This document shows, one piece after another, positions 4,935-11,881 of a DNA stretch of 13,772 nucleotides. The translations under genes and the position numbers were made by a program. Every line of letters begins with the position of its first letter. Within the stretch, counting starts at the first letter, position 1. This DNA comes from Deltaproteobacteria bacterium (lineage in GTDB: Bacteria; Myxococcota_A; Polyangia; Haliangiales; Haliangiaceae): positions 1-13,772 of the forward strand of contig JACCQV010000661.1 in assembly GCA_013813945.1 (NCBI GenBank), in the 5' to 3' direction. A model generated the notes under the pieces. It was given only the letters and a program-made list of their open reading frames with translations. It was not told the DNA's origin and ran no database searches.

Positions 4935-5609
4935 TCAACCTGTTGTCGGTCGAGGACTACGCTCGCGCACTTCTTCGATCGGTCTCTGGGGCAGCGGCCT
5001 CATCGTCGTGACCCACTCGGGCGTCGGGACTTCCTCGCCGATCGTCATGGCGAAGTCCCGCACCAGGTGTGAGTCGGCCGGTGCGATGGCCTCGAACACG
5101 GCGCTGCCCGTCGGTCGCCAGCCGGTCGCTCGGCACATCAGGCCGATGTCGTCGTCGTTCCCGACCGAGAAGAAGAACGCGGGCATCGCGGCCAGCGCGT
5201 CGCCGTGGTGCCCGATGTACTCGATCACCGAACGTGCCTGCCGGCCGAAACGAAGGGCAGAACCGATCACAACGGTCTCGTAGTCGGCCGGCGGCGGCAC
5301 AGCGCCGGCATCGGCATCCGCCAGCTCCGCGGTCAGACCGTCGCGGGAAAGGTGGTCCGCGAGGGCCAGAGCGATCGCCTTCGTCTGCGCGTCTCTGCTC
5401 GTGTACACGACGAGGACGCGCGGGGCGATGTCATCGACGCCACGTCGATCGCTCCGATCCAAGCGAACGGCGCACGCGCGCGTACACTCGACGGCGCTAC
5501 CCGGCTGGAACCGACTACATCCAGAGATCACGATTCCGCACGGGGTGCGCTCGAGCTCGATCTCCTCGCGCTTGTCTGTCTCGGGGCATGAGATGCGTTG
5601 GCATTCCAT
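4935..5609 (-). CDS. Cys-rich domain fused to a HemG-like flavodoxin
   Basis: This 224-residue protein starts at ATG 5609 behind a strong ribosome-binding site (GGAGGG, 5-nt spacing). Residues 1-55 hold six cysteines (3, 8, 24, 31, 42, 46), in CQRISC, PCGIVISGC and CTRAC, suggesting a small metal or Fe-S site. From residue 64 a flavodoxin domain begins (RVLVVYTSRDAQT, the FMN phosphate loop), with VVIGSALRFGRQ and FFFSVGN later, as in menaquinone-dependent protoporphyrinogen oxidase (Flavodoxin_5). The lower flank (4927) is a rearrangement boundary, so the tail may be shortened. It lies 14 nt after the CBS gene, probably in one operon. Redox function is likely; the HemG reaction itself is unproven. 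The two parts may once have been separate genes (see findings). Confidence 0.8.
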   Translation of the reverse strand: MECQRISCPETDKREEIELERTPCGIVISGCSRFQPGSAVECTRACAVRLDRSDRRGVDDIAPRVLVVYTSRDAQTKAIALALADHLSRDGLTAELADADAGAVPPPADYETVVIGSALRFGRQARSVIEYIGHHGDALAAMPAFFFSVGNDDDIGLMCRATGWRPTGSAVFEAIAPADSHLVRDFAMTIGEEVPTPEWVTTMRPLPQRPIEEVRERSPRPTTG

Positions 5610-5623
5610 AGTGTCCCTCCGCT

Positions 5624-6022
5624 TCATGCGGCCGCGCGTCGCAGCACGTCCGCCAGCATCTGCAGTGCGTCGACGGTGGTGAAGATCCCATCGACGCTGC
5701 CGTGGTCGTTCAACACCACCGCCGAGCCGTACTTGCGGCTGGCCATCCGCTCGACGATGACGTCGATATCCTCGTCCACGGACACGGCGTAGACGTCTTC
5801 GGTCATTGCATCCTCGACCGACACCTCGTGCGGATCGCTGTCCGGGAGAGTCTCGATCAGATGCAGATCTCGTTCGCTCACGATCCCGACCAGCTTGCCC
5901 GCCTCGAGCACGGGCAGGTGCCGGATCTGATGCTCGCGCATCAGCTGATGCGCCTGCGACATCTTGGCGTCCTTGCGAATCGTCCAAGGCTGCGGGGTCA
6001 TGTATTGAGAGATCGAAGGCAT
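5624..6022 (-). CDS. tandem CBS-domain protein
   Basis: This 132-residue protein is two CBS domains and little else. The first contains MTPQPWTIRKDAKMSQAHQL and RHLPVLEAGKLVGIVSERDL. The second contains AMTEDVYAVSVDEDIDVIVE and AVVLNDHGSVDGIFTTVDAL. Such stand-alone pairs bind adenine nucleotides and act as regulatory modules; the partner is unknown. ATG 6022 (MPSISQYMT) is preferred because CBS homology begins right after it. ATG 6028 and 6046 are alternatives, and no clear ribosome-binding site decides. The flavodoxin gene follows after 14 nt. CBS proteins beside flavodoxins, P-type ATPases and beta-CASP proteins are common in myxobacterial stress clusters (recalled). Confidence 0.88.
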   Translation of the reverse strand: MPSISQYMTPQPWTIRKDAKMSQAHQLMREHQIRHLPVLEAGKLVGIVSERDLHLIETLPDSDPHEVSVEDAMTEDVYAVSVDEDIDVIVERMASRKYGSAVVLNDHGSVDGIFTTVDALQMLADVLRRAAA

Positions 6023-6214
6023 CAACATGAGAGGTGCTAGGTGCATCCGCCGTACCGTCGGCGCACCTGTCCCGTCGCACGCCTACGTGAGCCCCCGCCC
6101 CGCGACGTGCGCAGTCTTTGCGCCGATTCTCGAGCGCGCGCAAGGCATGCGAACATGATCGATTTCGACGGCAACGAGGCGTGGCACGGCATCTGCCCGT
6201 GACTGGCCAGAGTC

Positions 6215-6829
6215 TCAGCGACCGAATGATTTACGGCAGCACACCGGGAGCTCATCGCGAACGATCTCGATCACACGCGCCGCCTTCACGAGGAACTCAG
6301 GTGACGTCGGCACTTCGAAGCGGCGCGGATGACGCGCCCAAGCCTCCGCGATCCGCGCGTCGATCGCCGCCGCCTCAGCAGCTGTCTCGACACGCAGCGG
6401 ATTCTGGTGGTTGTAGCCGGCGTCGACCGCGGGCGTGCGCAGATGGATCACGACCTGGTAGCGCGCGAATTGCTCGTCGAGCGACGTGCCGAGCTCCTTC
6501 CACAACTCGCCGGGCCCCGGCCAGTACGCGAGACCATCAACCGTGCCGCGGTCGCAGAGCGCAATCGCGAGGGCCTGCGCGCGCGCTACGACCTCGAGCT
6601 CCCGCTGCACGTAGTAGATGGCGCGCTGTCCCGCACGACGCACCTCGGCGCTCTCCCCACGCGGGAATCCCCCGCCGAATACGATGCCCGCTGATTCATG
6701 AAGCACCCCGACGTGCCGACACAACGTCTTGCGCATCAGCTCGAGCACCGCGGTCTTGCCCGCGCCCGGCCCGCCGGTCAGCACGATCTGGCGCGGCTCA
6801 TGGACCTCGACGCACTCGCACTCGGTCAC
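6215..6829 (-). CDS. small P-loop NTPase (AAA_28-like)
   Basis: This 204-residue cytoplasmic protein starts at GTG 6829, overlapping the stop of the beta-CASP gene (GTGA). Walker A is GGPGAGKT at residues 19-26. A Walker-B-like strand (LAIALCDRGTVDGLAYWPG) and a later HLRTP plus R-I-A-E-A-W-A-R-H segment match the nucleoside-kinase-like AAA_28 group related to NadR kinase domains. The fold suggests phosphotransfer or NTP-dependent switching on a small ligand; the substrate is unknown. The C-terminus carries paired cysteines (PVCCRKSF). The protein looks complete. The tight overlap with the preceding gene argues for co-expression and perhaps a shared function. Confidence 0.82.
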   Translation of the reverse strand: MTECECVEVHEPRQIVLTGGPGAGKTAVLELMRKTLCRHVGVLHESAGIVFGGGFPRGESAEVRRAGQRAIYYVQRELEVVARAQALAIALCDRGTVDGLAYWPGPGELWKELGTSLDEQFARYQVVIHLRTPAVDAGYNHQNPLRVETAAEAAAIDARIAEAWARHPRRFEVPTSPEFLVKAARVIEIVRDELPVCCRKSFGR

Positions 6830-8193
6830 CGGGCCTCCAGCTCGATCGTGGCGTCGAGCTCAGGCACGAGCGCATTCCACGCGAACGCCTCTTGGAGACG
6901 CCGCCGCATCGCGTCCGCCGCGGCCGGCTCACCGTGAGTGACGAAGACGCGCCTGGGCGACAGCTTCGAGGCACGCAACCAGTCGATGATCTCCGCGTAA
7001 TCAGCGTGAGCCGACAAGCCATCGAGCTGAACGATCTTTGCCTTCACGGGGACGTACTGCCCGAGCAGCTTGATCTCGTTGGCGCCGTCGATGAGGGAGC
7101 GGCCGCGCGTCCCCGTCGCCTGATAGCCGACGAACAGCACCGTCGTTCGCGCATCTGGCAGAAACCGCTGGAGGTGATGGAGCACGCGCCCGCCGGTCAC
7201 CATGCCGCTCGCCGAGATCACGATCTTGGGCCCGCTGCTGCGATCGATCGACTTGGAGTCATCCGAGGTCTGCGAGTAGCGCGCGACCTCGCACATCCGC
7301 TTGCACTCGTCCTCAGACAGGCCGTGTTCCGCGCGATGATCGCGGAACACCTTCGTCGCGTTGATCGCCATCGGGCTGTCGAGGAAGACCGGGCAGTCGG
7401 GGATGCGCTTCGCCTCGCGAAGCCGGGCCACGAGGTGAAGCAGATGCTGGGCGCGTCCCACCGCGAACGCGGGGACGACGACGACGCCGCCCTTGTCGAC
7501 GGTCTCGACGATCACCTTCGCGAGCGCGTCTTCGATGTTCTGACTCGAGTGCCGGCGATCGCCATACGTGGACTCAACGACGAGATAGTCAGTCTGATCG
7601 AGCGGCTCGGGCGGCTTCATGATCGGATCGAACGGCCGCCCGACATCGCCCGAGAACGTGATCCTGGTCCCGTCGACTGACAACGCCAGGCAGCCGGAAC
7701 CCACGATGTGCCCTGCGCGCGTGTAGCTCGCCGAGACGCCGCGAGCGGGCTCGAAGCGCTCGTGGTACTCGATCGGGACGAGCTGCTCGAGTGAGCGCTC
7801 GGCGTCCTCTCGCGTATACAGGGGCAACGCTGGGTGGTGCCTGCCGTACTTCCACTTGTTGGCGTGACGCGCCTGCTCCTCTTGCAAGTACCCCGAGTCG
7901 GGAAGCAGCAGTTGAAGCAGGTCGCGAGTTCCACGGGTGCAGAAGATGCGTCCTTTGAAACCAGCCTTGCAGAGCCGCGGAAGATAGCCGCTGTGATCGA
8001 TGTGCGCGTGAGTCAGTACGACCGCGTCGAGGGACCCGATGTCGAACGACAGCGCCGCCCAGTTCCTCTCGCGCAGCTTCTTCGGCCCTTGAAACACGCC
8101 GCAGTCGACCAGGATCCTGGCTCCCTTTGATTCGACCAGATAGCGCGACCCGGTCACGGTGTCGGTCGCACCGAGGAACTGGATGGTAGGCAT
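6826..8193 (-). CDS. beta-CASP metallo-beta-lactamase ribonuclease-like protein
   Basis: This 455-residue protein runs from ATG 8193 (MPTIQFLGATDTVTGS). It has the full metallo-beta-lactamase set: DCGVFQG, the metal ligands THAHIDH at 61-67, AGHIVGSG and FSGDVGR. The beta-CASP motifs follow: ESTYGDR, PAFAVGRAQ, SASGMVTGGR, GLSAHADYAE and the last ligand region VTHGEP. This is the plan of CPSF-73/RNase J relatives often annotated as MBL-fold RNA specificity proteins, so two Zn2+ and RNA cleavage in the cytoplasm are expected. The frame stays open upstream to 8523, but that part is arginine-rich and overlaps the next gene antisense. It overlaps the P-loop NTPase by 4 nt. Confidence 0.92.
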   Translation of the reverse strand: MPTIQFLGATDTVTGSRYLVESKGARILVDCGVFQGPKKLRERNWAALSFDIGSLDAVVLTHAHIDHSGYLPRLCKAGFKGRIFCTRGTRDLLQLLLPDSGYLQEEQARHANKWKYGRHHPALPLYTREDAERSLEQLVPIEYHERFEPARGVSASYTRAGHIVGSGCLALSVDGTRITFSGDVGRPFDPIMKPPEPLDQTDYLVVESTYGDRRHSSQNIEDALAKVIVETVDKGGVVVVPAFAVGRAQHLLHLVARLREAKRIPDCPVFLDSPMAINATKVFRDHRAEHGLSEDECKRMCEVARYSQTSDDSKSIDRSSGPKIVISASGMVTGGRVLHHLQRFLPDARTTVLFVGYQATGTRGRSLIDGANEIKLLGQYVPVKAKIVQLDGLSAHADYAEIIDWLRASKLSPRRVFVTHGEPAAADAMRRRLQEAFAWNALVPELDATIELEAR

Positions 8194-8248
8194 CGCGCTA
8201 CTCGAGTGCACCCGCCGCGCCAACGATCCTCGGGACGCGTAAGCAAGA

Positions 8249-8668
8249 TCAGCGACCGTTCGCGCCGCGGCCCGTGCGCGGCGCGAGGGTCGTCGATCGT
8301 ATCGTCGCCATGACCCTTCGGGCGGGTTTCGCCGCAGCTTGGCTCCGCGCGGCGCGTGCCGAGGGCGCCGTGAGCTCGCGGACAGCTTGCAATTGCAAGT
8401 TTGTGGTGCGCTTGGTGCGGTCAGAGCTCTTGCGGGTCGACTTCCGCGACGGCCTGCCAGGAGCCGAGCTCTCGAGAGCGGCGCCGCCGCGGCGCCCCGC
8501 GAGAAGATTGTGGTTCGGCCCACGCGTGGCCTTGCGATCGGTTGCGCTCACACCTGGCAGCGAGGTGTCGACGACCTGATCGCGGCGCGGCCTCTTGGGC
8601 TGCTTGGCTCTGGGTGGGTTGGCCGCACGCTCCTGCTGTGCGCGAAACGCTTGTGCCTTGGTTGTCAT
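8249..8668 (-). CDS. conserved small basic protein, function unknown
   Basis: This 139-residue, strongly basic, probably disordered protein starts at ATG 8668 (MTTKAQAFRAQQERA). It contains KRPRRDQVVDTSLPGVSATD, then RKATRGPNHN, GRPSRKSTRKSSDRTKRTTN and LQLQ. I recall very similar unnamed proteins in several myxobacteria, with the VDTS-PGVSATDRKA and GRPSRKSTR blocks conserved, so this is a lineage marker more than a functional clue. Composition suggests nucleic-acid binding. A TAGGCT hexamer lies 6 nt before the ATG. After LQLQ the C-terminal third becomes alanine/arginine-rich and less conserved in my recollection. It is transcribed in the same direction as the beta-CASP gene, 55 bases upstream of it. 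Confidence 0.75.
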   Translation of the reverse strand: MTTKAQAFRAQQERAANPPRAKQPKRPRRDQVVDTSLPGVSATDRKATRGPNHNLLAGRRGGAALESSAPGRPSRKSTRKSSDRTKRTTNLQLQAVRELTAPSARAARSQAAAKPARRVMATIRSTTLAPRTGRGANGR

Positions 8669-8674
8669 ACCGAC

Positions 8675-8680
8675 AGCCTA
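8675..8680 (-). promoter_or_regulatory. -10-like hexamer before the small basic protein
   Basis: TAGGCT on the minus strand lies 6 nt before ATG 8668. The same hexamer at the same distance precedes the antitoxin at 2221. No clear -35 was found. Confidence 0.35.
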
Positions 8681-8803
8681 GCCGAAGGATCGCTCGCAGC
8701 CATTGCGCAGTCATTGATCTTCGACAATCGCGACCGAAACGCGACGCTGTCACGGACATCCGAACGCGCGGCGAGGTCGACGTCGTGGCCGTTCCGCGGA
8801 GCG

Positions 8804-9442
8804 CTACTGCGCGAGGCGTTCGCGCCGAGCAAGGTACTCGGCGATCGCGCGGACGCGCAGCCGGCTCTGCTTCGAGTGCCGCATGTAGAGTGGCCCGACG
8901 ATCGCTGCGACCACAGCCCCCATCGCGTCGAGCACGAGATCGATCATCGTGTCGTCGAGAGCCGCGAGACCGGGGGCGCCCTGCGTGGCACGACCGAAGG
9001 CCGTGTCCACGGCGTACTCGCCGATCTCCCAGATCGCTCCGAGCCCGACTGTGACGAGCAAGATCGCGATCCCATCGATCCACCGATGGCTCCGGATCCG
9101 GCCGGTGACGTGCACGATATAGATCGCGAGGAAGCCGAGCAGACCGATCAGGATCGAGCTGCCAAAATGAAGAACCTTGTCGTACCAGGCCCACGAGAGA
9201 TAGAGCCCGACCGTGCTGCCGAGTGTCATGTCCGACACCATGAGCCCGAGCAGAACGACATCGATTGCGACCGGGGATCTGACCTCGGCACGCTTGGCGA
9301 GCGTCGCGATCAGGGTAGTGAGCCCGAGTGCGGCGAGACAGTACACGCCATAGAGAACGTCACCGCGTACGACCGCGACGATCGCCGTGACCAGGATCGC
9401 GCCTCGCAGAATCGCGCGAGCTATCGAGCGCGGAGGGGGCAT
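8804..9442 (-). CDS. DUF2238/YjdF-like inner membrane protein
   Basis: This 212-residue polytopic membrane protein starts at ATG 9442. Hydrophobic segments occur at about residues 11-30, 34-48, 60-80, 85-110, 125-140 and 168-182. Family hallmarks of DUF2238 (E. coli YjdF) are present: YDKVLHFGSS, then GAIWEIGEYAVDTAFG and LDDTMIDLVLDAMGAVVAA, with charged/His residues inside membrane helices. The molecular function of the family is unknown. It is divergently oriented to the 9669 operon, with a 226-bp shared upstream region. The gene appears intact and ends with a basic tail (RHSKQSRLRVRAIAEYLARR). Confidence 0.82.
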   Translation of the reverse strand: MPPPRSIARAILRGAILVTAIVAVVRGDVLYGVYCLAALGLTTLIATLAKRAEVRSPVAIDVVLLGLMVSDMTLGSTVGLYLSWAWYDKVLHFGSSILIGLLGFLAIYIVHVTGRIRSHRWIDGIAILLVTVGLGAIWEIGEYAVDTAFGRATQGAPGLAALDDTMIDLVLDAMGAVVAAIVGPLYMRHSKQSRLRVRAIAEYLARRERLAQ

Positions 9443-9514
9443 GTCGTTCGTTCGACTTCGGTGGCAGGTCGGTCAACATGCATGCTCTTGCCGACTGCAG
9501 GAGACGAGCCATCA

Positions 9515-9528
9515 CCCCCGATCGGGGG
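9515..9528. promoter_or_regulatory. 14-bp perfect palindrome in the divergent intergenic region
   Basis: CCCCCGATCGGGGG reads identically on both strands. It lies 72 bases upstream of the DUF2238 start and about 140 bases upstream of the 24-codon ORF. It could be an operator or a GC-rich hairpin. Confidence 0.35.
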
Positions 9529-9582
9529 GCCGCACCGCCAGGCGCAGATAGCGCGCGTATTGCGGGCCGGCGCATTATTTGC

Positions 9583-9595
9583 GGTGCACTGCACC
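9583..9595. promoter_or_regulatory. 13-bp inverted repeat GGTGCA-C-TGCACC
   Basis: Perfect 6-bp arms around one base, 73 bases before the ATG at 9669 and just after an AT-rich CATTATTT tract. Its position fits an operator for the YHS-like operon. No regulator can be assigned. Confidence 0.4.
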
Positions 9596-9668
9596 GGGCA
9601 CTTCGTGGACCCCGACCCTGGCGGCGTGGCGTGTGCCCTGCATGCCTTGAAGACCAGAGGACAGACCG

Positions 9669-9743
9669 ATGACCACGAACAACAAGACGGCGAGAGAGAC
9701 GGCGGGGACGCAGCCAAGCCGCCGAATCGCGAGGGATCAGTGA
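9669..9743 (+). CDS. 24-residue leader or small protein coupled to the YHS-like gene
   Basis: From ATG 9669 a 24-residue frame (MTTNNKTARETAGTQPSRRI, then ARDQ) ends in TGA at 9741-9743, overlapping the next GTG start as GTGA. AGAGGACA upstream could be its ribosome-binding site. Three readings are possible: a translated leader that couples initiation, a genuine small protein, or the N-terminus of the downstream protein separated by a one-base frameshift. It has no hydrophobic segment and no recognised motif. Confidence 0.4.
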   Translation: MTTNNKTARETAGTQPSRRIARDQ

Positions 9744-9985
9744 AGGAAGACATCTGGAATACGATCTGCCCGGTGTGCGGCTCTCAAGTCCCTCCCAACA
9801 TGTCACTGATCGAGCTCGCGTTCGTGAGCGATGGACATCAGCATCACCATCAAGAGCGACCGGGCATACGCCTGTGCTCGAAGGAGTGTGCGATCTTCGC
9901 CGAGAAGGAACCCGAGATATATCGCGCCGCGGCGGCGGCAAACAGAGTCGCGGGCGACGGTAAACGTGGCCCCGAAATCCACTGA
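9740..9985 (+). CDS. YHS/TRASH-like cysteine-pair metal-binding protein
   Basis: This 81-residue cytoplasmic protein starts at GTG 9740 with GAGGG 4 nt upstream. Two cysteine pairs are placed as in YHS/TRASH domains: C10-P-V-C13-G and C46-S-K-E-C50, the latter followed by AIFAEKEPEIYRAA, which matches the usual F-x-x-x-P-x-x-Y ending. A histidine-rich stretch (DGHQHHHQE) lies between them. Such domains bind transition metals or sit in metal-handling proteins. The closest functional link in the window is the copper ATPase at the right edge, but they are not in one operon. The gene converges on the permease that ends at 10020. Confidence 0.68.
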   Translation: MKEDIWNTICPVCGSQVPPNMSLIELAFVSDGHQHHHQERPGIRLCSKECAIFAEKEPEIYRAAAAANRVAGDGKRGPEIH

Positions 9986-10019
9986 CTTGCTGGACCGGAT
10001 CCTGGCGTCGCCCGTAGCG

Positions 10020-11141
10020 TCAGCGCTTCCACCAGCGACGCGTCGCCACCACGAGCACCGCCAGCGCGAGTGCGATCCCACCGGCGGCGTAGACGTGCGG
10101 CTCGAAGCTCACGAGTAGCGCGAGGCAGGCGGCGACGCCGAGGACGGCCGGCACGGGAACGAACCCGACCGCCAACGGAACCCGGAACGGTCGCTTGCGA
10201 TCCGGCGACCGTCGCCGCAACACGATCAGGCAGACGTTGACGAGGAGGAAGCCGAGGAGCGCTCCGAACGAAGAGACCCCTGCCACGATCGCGATGGCAC
10301 CGAACGGCAGGAGCGATCCGGCGACCGCGAGCACGACGAGGCTCGCGACCCAGGGTGTCCCACGCACGGGAATCACGCGCGCGACAGTGGCCGGCAGCTC
10401 GCCGTCGCGCGCCATGCCGAACAGCATGCGACTCCCCGTCAGCATCGTCGCGAGCGCGGTGTTCGCCGTCGCGAAGAGGGCGATGCCGGCGAGCACGGGC
10501 ACCACTCGCGGCCAGGCCCGGCTGACGGCGAACGCTAGTGGCGAGTCCGTCGCTGCCAGTTCTGCGGGCACGGCCAGCGCCACGACTGCGAGCGCGACGA
10601 GGATGTAGATCACGCTCGTGAACGCGAGGCTGATGAAGATCGCGCGGGGCAGGGTCTTCCCGGGATCCTTGGCTTCCTCCGCGAGGTTGGCGATTTCTTC
10701 GAATCCAAGGTATGCGAAGAACACGAGGGCAGCGCCCGAGAGGACGCCGCGGTCCGGCGCCACGAGCAAGGCCCGTCCGAATCCCTCGTGCGTGGCACCG
10801 AGGTAGATCACGAGAACGAGGCCCGCCACCTCGATCAGCGTGAAGATTACAGTCACGATCGTCGAGTGGCGGATGCCGATGGCAAGACCCTCGAACCGCG
10901 GGAACGCCTCGCGGACGTAGACGAACTCGGCACCAGCCTTGGGATGCATGGCTGCCAGCTCGGCGTACGAGAGCGCGGTGAACAGAGCGGCAAGACCTCC
11001 GATGACGAACGCTACCCAGAGCGACTCGCCCGTCCTCGCGGCGGCTACTCCGATGACGGAGTAGATCCCGGCACCGAGGATCATGCCCACCCCGAAGAAC
11101 GTGAGGCCAGGTAGCCCGAGGGTGCGCTTGAGCCCGGTCAT
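10020..11141 (-). CDS. APC-superfamily amino acid permease with an apparent internal deletion
   Basis: This 373-residue inner-membrane transporter starts at ATG 11141. The N-terminus (GLPGLTFFGVGMILGAGIYS) is the TM1 signature of APC permeases. FFAYLGFEEIANLAEEAKDP is the conserved central block, and GSRMLFGMARDGELP and FRVPLAVGFVPVPAV are typical later features. Family members are usually about 420-480 residues. Between FPRFEGLA (residue 87) and IGIRHSTIVTVIFTLIEVAG, where homologues have TM3, TM4 and a loop of roughly 60 residues, nothing is present, yet the frame is kept. Transport would probably be lost or altered. A 53-bp part of this gene is repeated at 4875-4927. Confidence 0.88.
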   Translation of the reverse strand: MTGLKRTLGLPGLTFFGVGMILGAGIYSVIGVAAARTGESLWVAFVIGGLAALFTALSYAELAAMHPKAGAEFVYVREAFPRFEGLAIGIRHSTIVTVIFTLIEVAGLVLVIYLGATHEGFGRALLVAPDRGVLSGAALVFFAYLGFEEIANLAEEAKDPGKTLPRAIFISLAFTSVIYILVALAVVALAVPAELAATDSPLAFAVSRAWPRVVPVLAGIALFATANTALATMLTGSRMLFGMARDGELPATVARVIPVRGTPWVASLVVLAVAGSLLPFGAIAIVAGVSSFGALLGFLLVNVCLIVLRRRSPDRKRPFRVPLAVGFVPVPAVLGVAACLALLVSFEPHVYAAGGIALALAVLVVATRRWWKR

Positions 11142-11164
11142 ATCGACGCGATGAGCGGTCCTGG

Positions 11165-11464
11165 TTACTCCATGTCGCGTCGAACGGGGGCGATGTGTGG
11201 CGGATCTTTGCCAGGTCCAGGTGGTTCCATCGGCGGATCCTTCGGTGGAGCAGGATCGCGCTTCGGTGGTTTCCTCGCGTTGGGTGGTTCGTCGACCTCA
11301 GGCGGCGGCGGATCCGGCTCATCCTCTGGCAGTTGAGGCGGCCGCGACCCGCTCGAACCACGTCGACGCTGTTCGGTGCTCTCCACGGTACCGCCGTGCT
11401 GCACGATTGGCGCCAGAGTGACCCCGACGCGGGTGCGGCGCGCATCTTCGGCGAGTTCTCGCAT
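11165..11464 (-). CDS. proline-rich acidic/basic protein, function unknown
   Basis: From ATG 11464 (MRELAEDARRTRVGV) a 99-residue frame has a plausible folded-looking start (TLAPIVQHGGTVESTEQ) and then becomes low complexity: PPQLPEDEPDPPPPEVDEPP, then Lys/Arg-Pro repeats ending KDPPHIAPVRRDME. TTG 11479 is an alternative start. It begins 19 nt after the stop of the cytochrome remnant on the same strand and could have been in its operon. No signal peptide or known motif is visible. A Gly/Ser-rich antisense frame also exists, so coding status is not certain. Confidence 0.4.
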   Translation of the reverse strand: MRELAEDARRTRVGVTLAPIVQHGGTVESTEQRRRGSSGSRPPQLPEDEPDPPPPEVDEPPNARKPPKRDPAPPKDPPMEPPGPGKDPPHIAPVRRDME

Positions 11465-11483
11465 TGGATCGCAGAGCAACTCG

Positions 11484-11881
11484 CTACTTCAGACGATCCC
11501 GAATCGCGTGATGGCAGCGCGCGCACGTTCCCAGGATCTCTCCGTAGGTGGCTGCGCGATCGTCCTGGGTCTTTGCTACGATCGCCCGCGAGGCGTAGAG
11601 CCGGACGCGGGCGACATCGTCGGCAACTCCGAGCTCGGGGGCCACGTTGCCCTCGGCGACGATCGACCAGCGAGCGCCCGACAACAGCCGAGCGCCCTCG
11701 AGCCAGCGGTCGTTCGACGGACCGATCAACCCCTCCCACATCCGCGACGCTGCCCATTGGTGGCTCGCCATGTTCGTGACCAGCTTGCGATCGGAGATCG
11801 GAGCAGGCGCCTTGGGGATCTTGATCCGCGCTCGTACGCCTCGTGGCACTGCGCGCAACGCCGCGCCAGCAGCGCCGTCAT
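11484..11881 (-). pseudogene. c-type cytochrome-like protein with a frameshift
   Basis: The minus strand encodes a heme-binding CAQCHEAYERG (11843-11857 and on) in one frame. After about 11835 the rest continues in another frame: RIKIPKAPAPISDRKLVTNM, then ASHQWAASRMWEGLIGPSND and a final GEILGTCARCHHAIRD. Both halves carry CxxCH, and the middle H-Q-W-A-x-x-R-M-W-E-G-L-x-G-P-S pattern belongs to small myxobacterial cytochrome-like proteins (recalled). A stop lies directly before the ATG at 11881 in the first frame, and no signal peptide is found, so the N-terminus is also damaged. Expected role when intact: periplasmic electron transfer. Confidence 0.65.

Noticed and set aside
5610..6143. Upstream extension of the flavodoxin frame to 6143
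   Set aside because: The extension is Arg/Ala/Asp-rich and overlaps the CBS gene in another frame; a strong ribosome-binding site places the start at 5609.
6215..8193. Beta-CASP/NTPase pair as an anti-phage defence system
   Set aside because: No sensor, effector or other defence gene is adjacent, and both proteins resemble housekeeping families.
11151..11336. Gly/Ser-rich plus-strand frame
   Set aside because: It is the antisense of the proline-rich frame at 11165-11464 and has no motif of its own.
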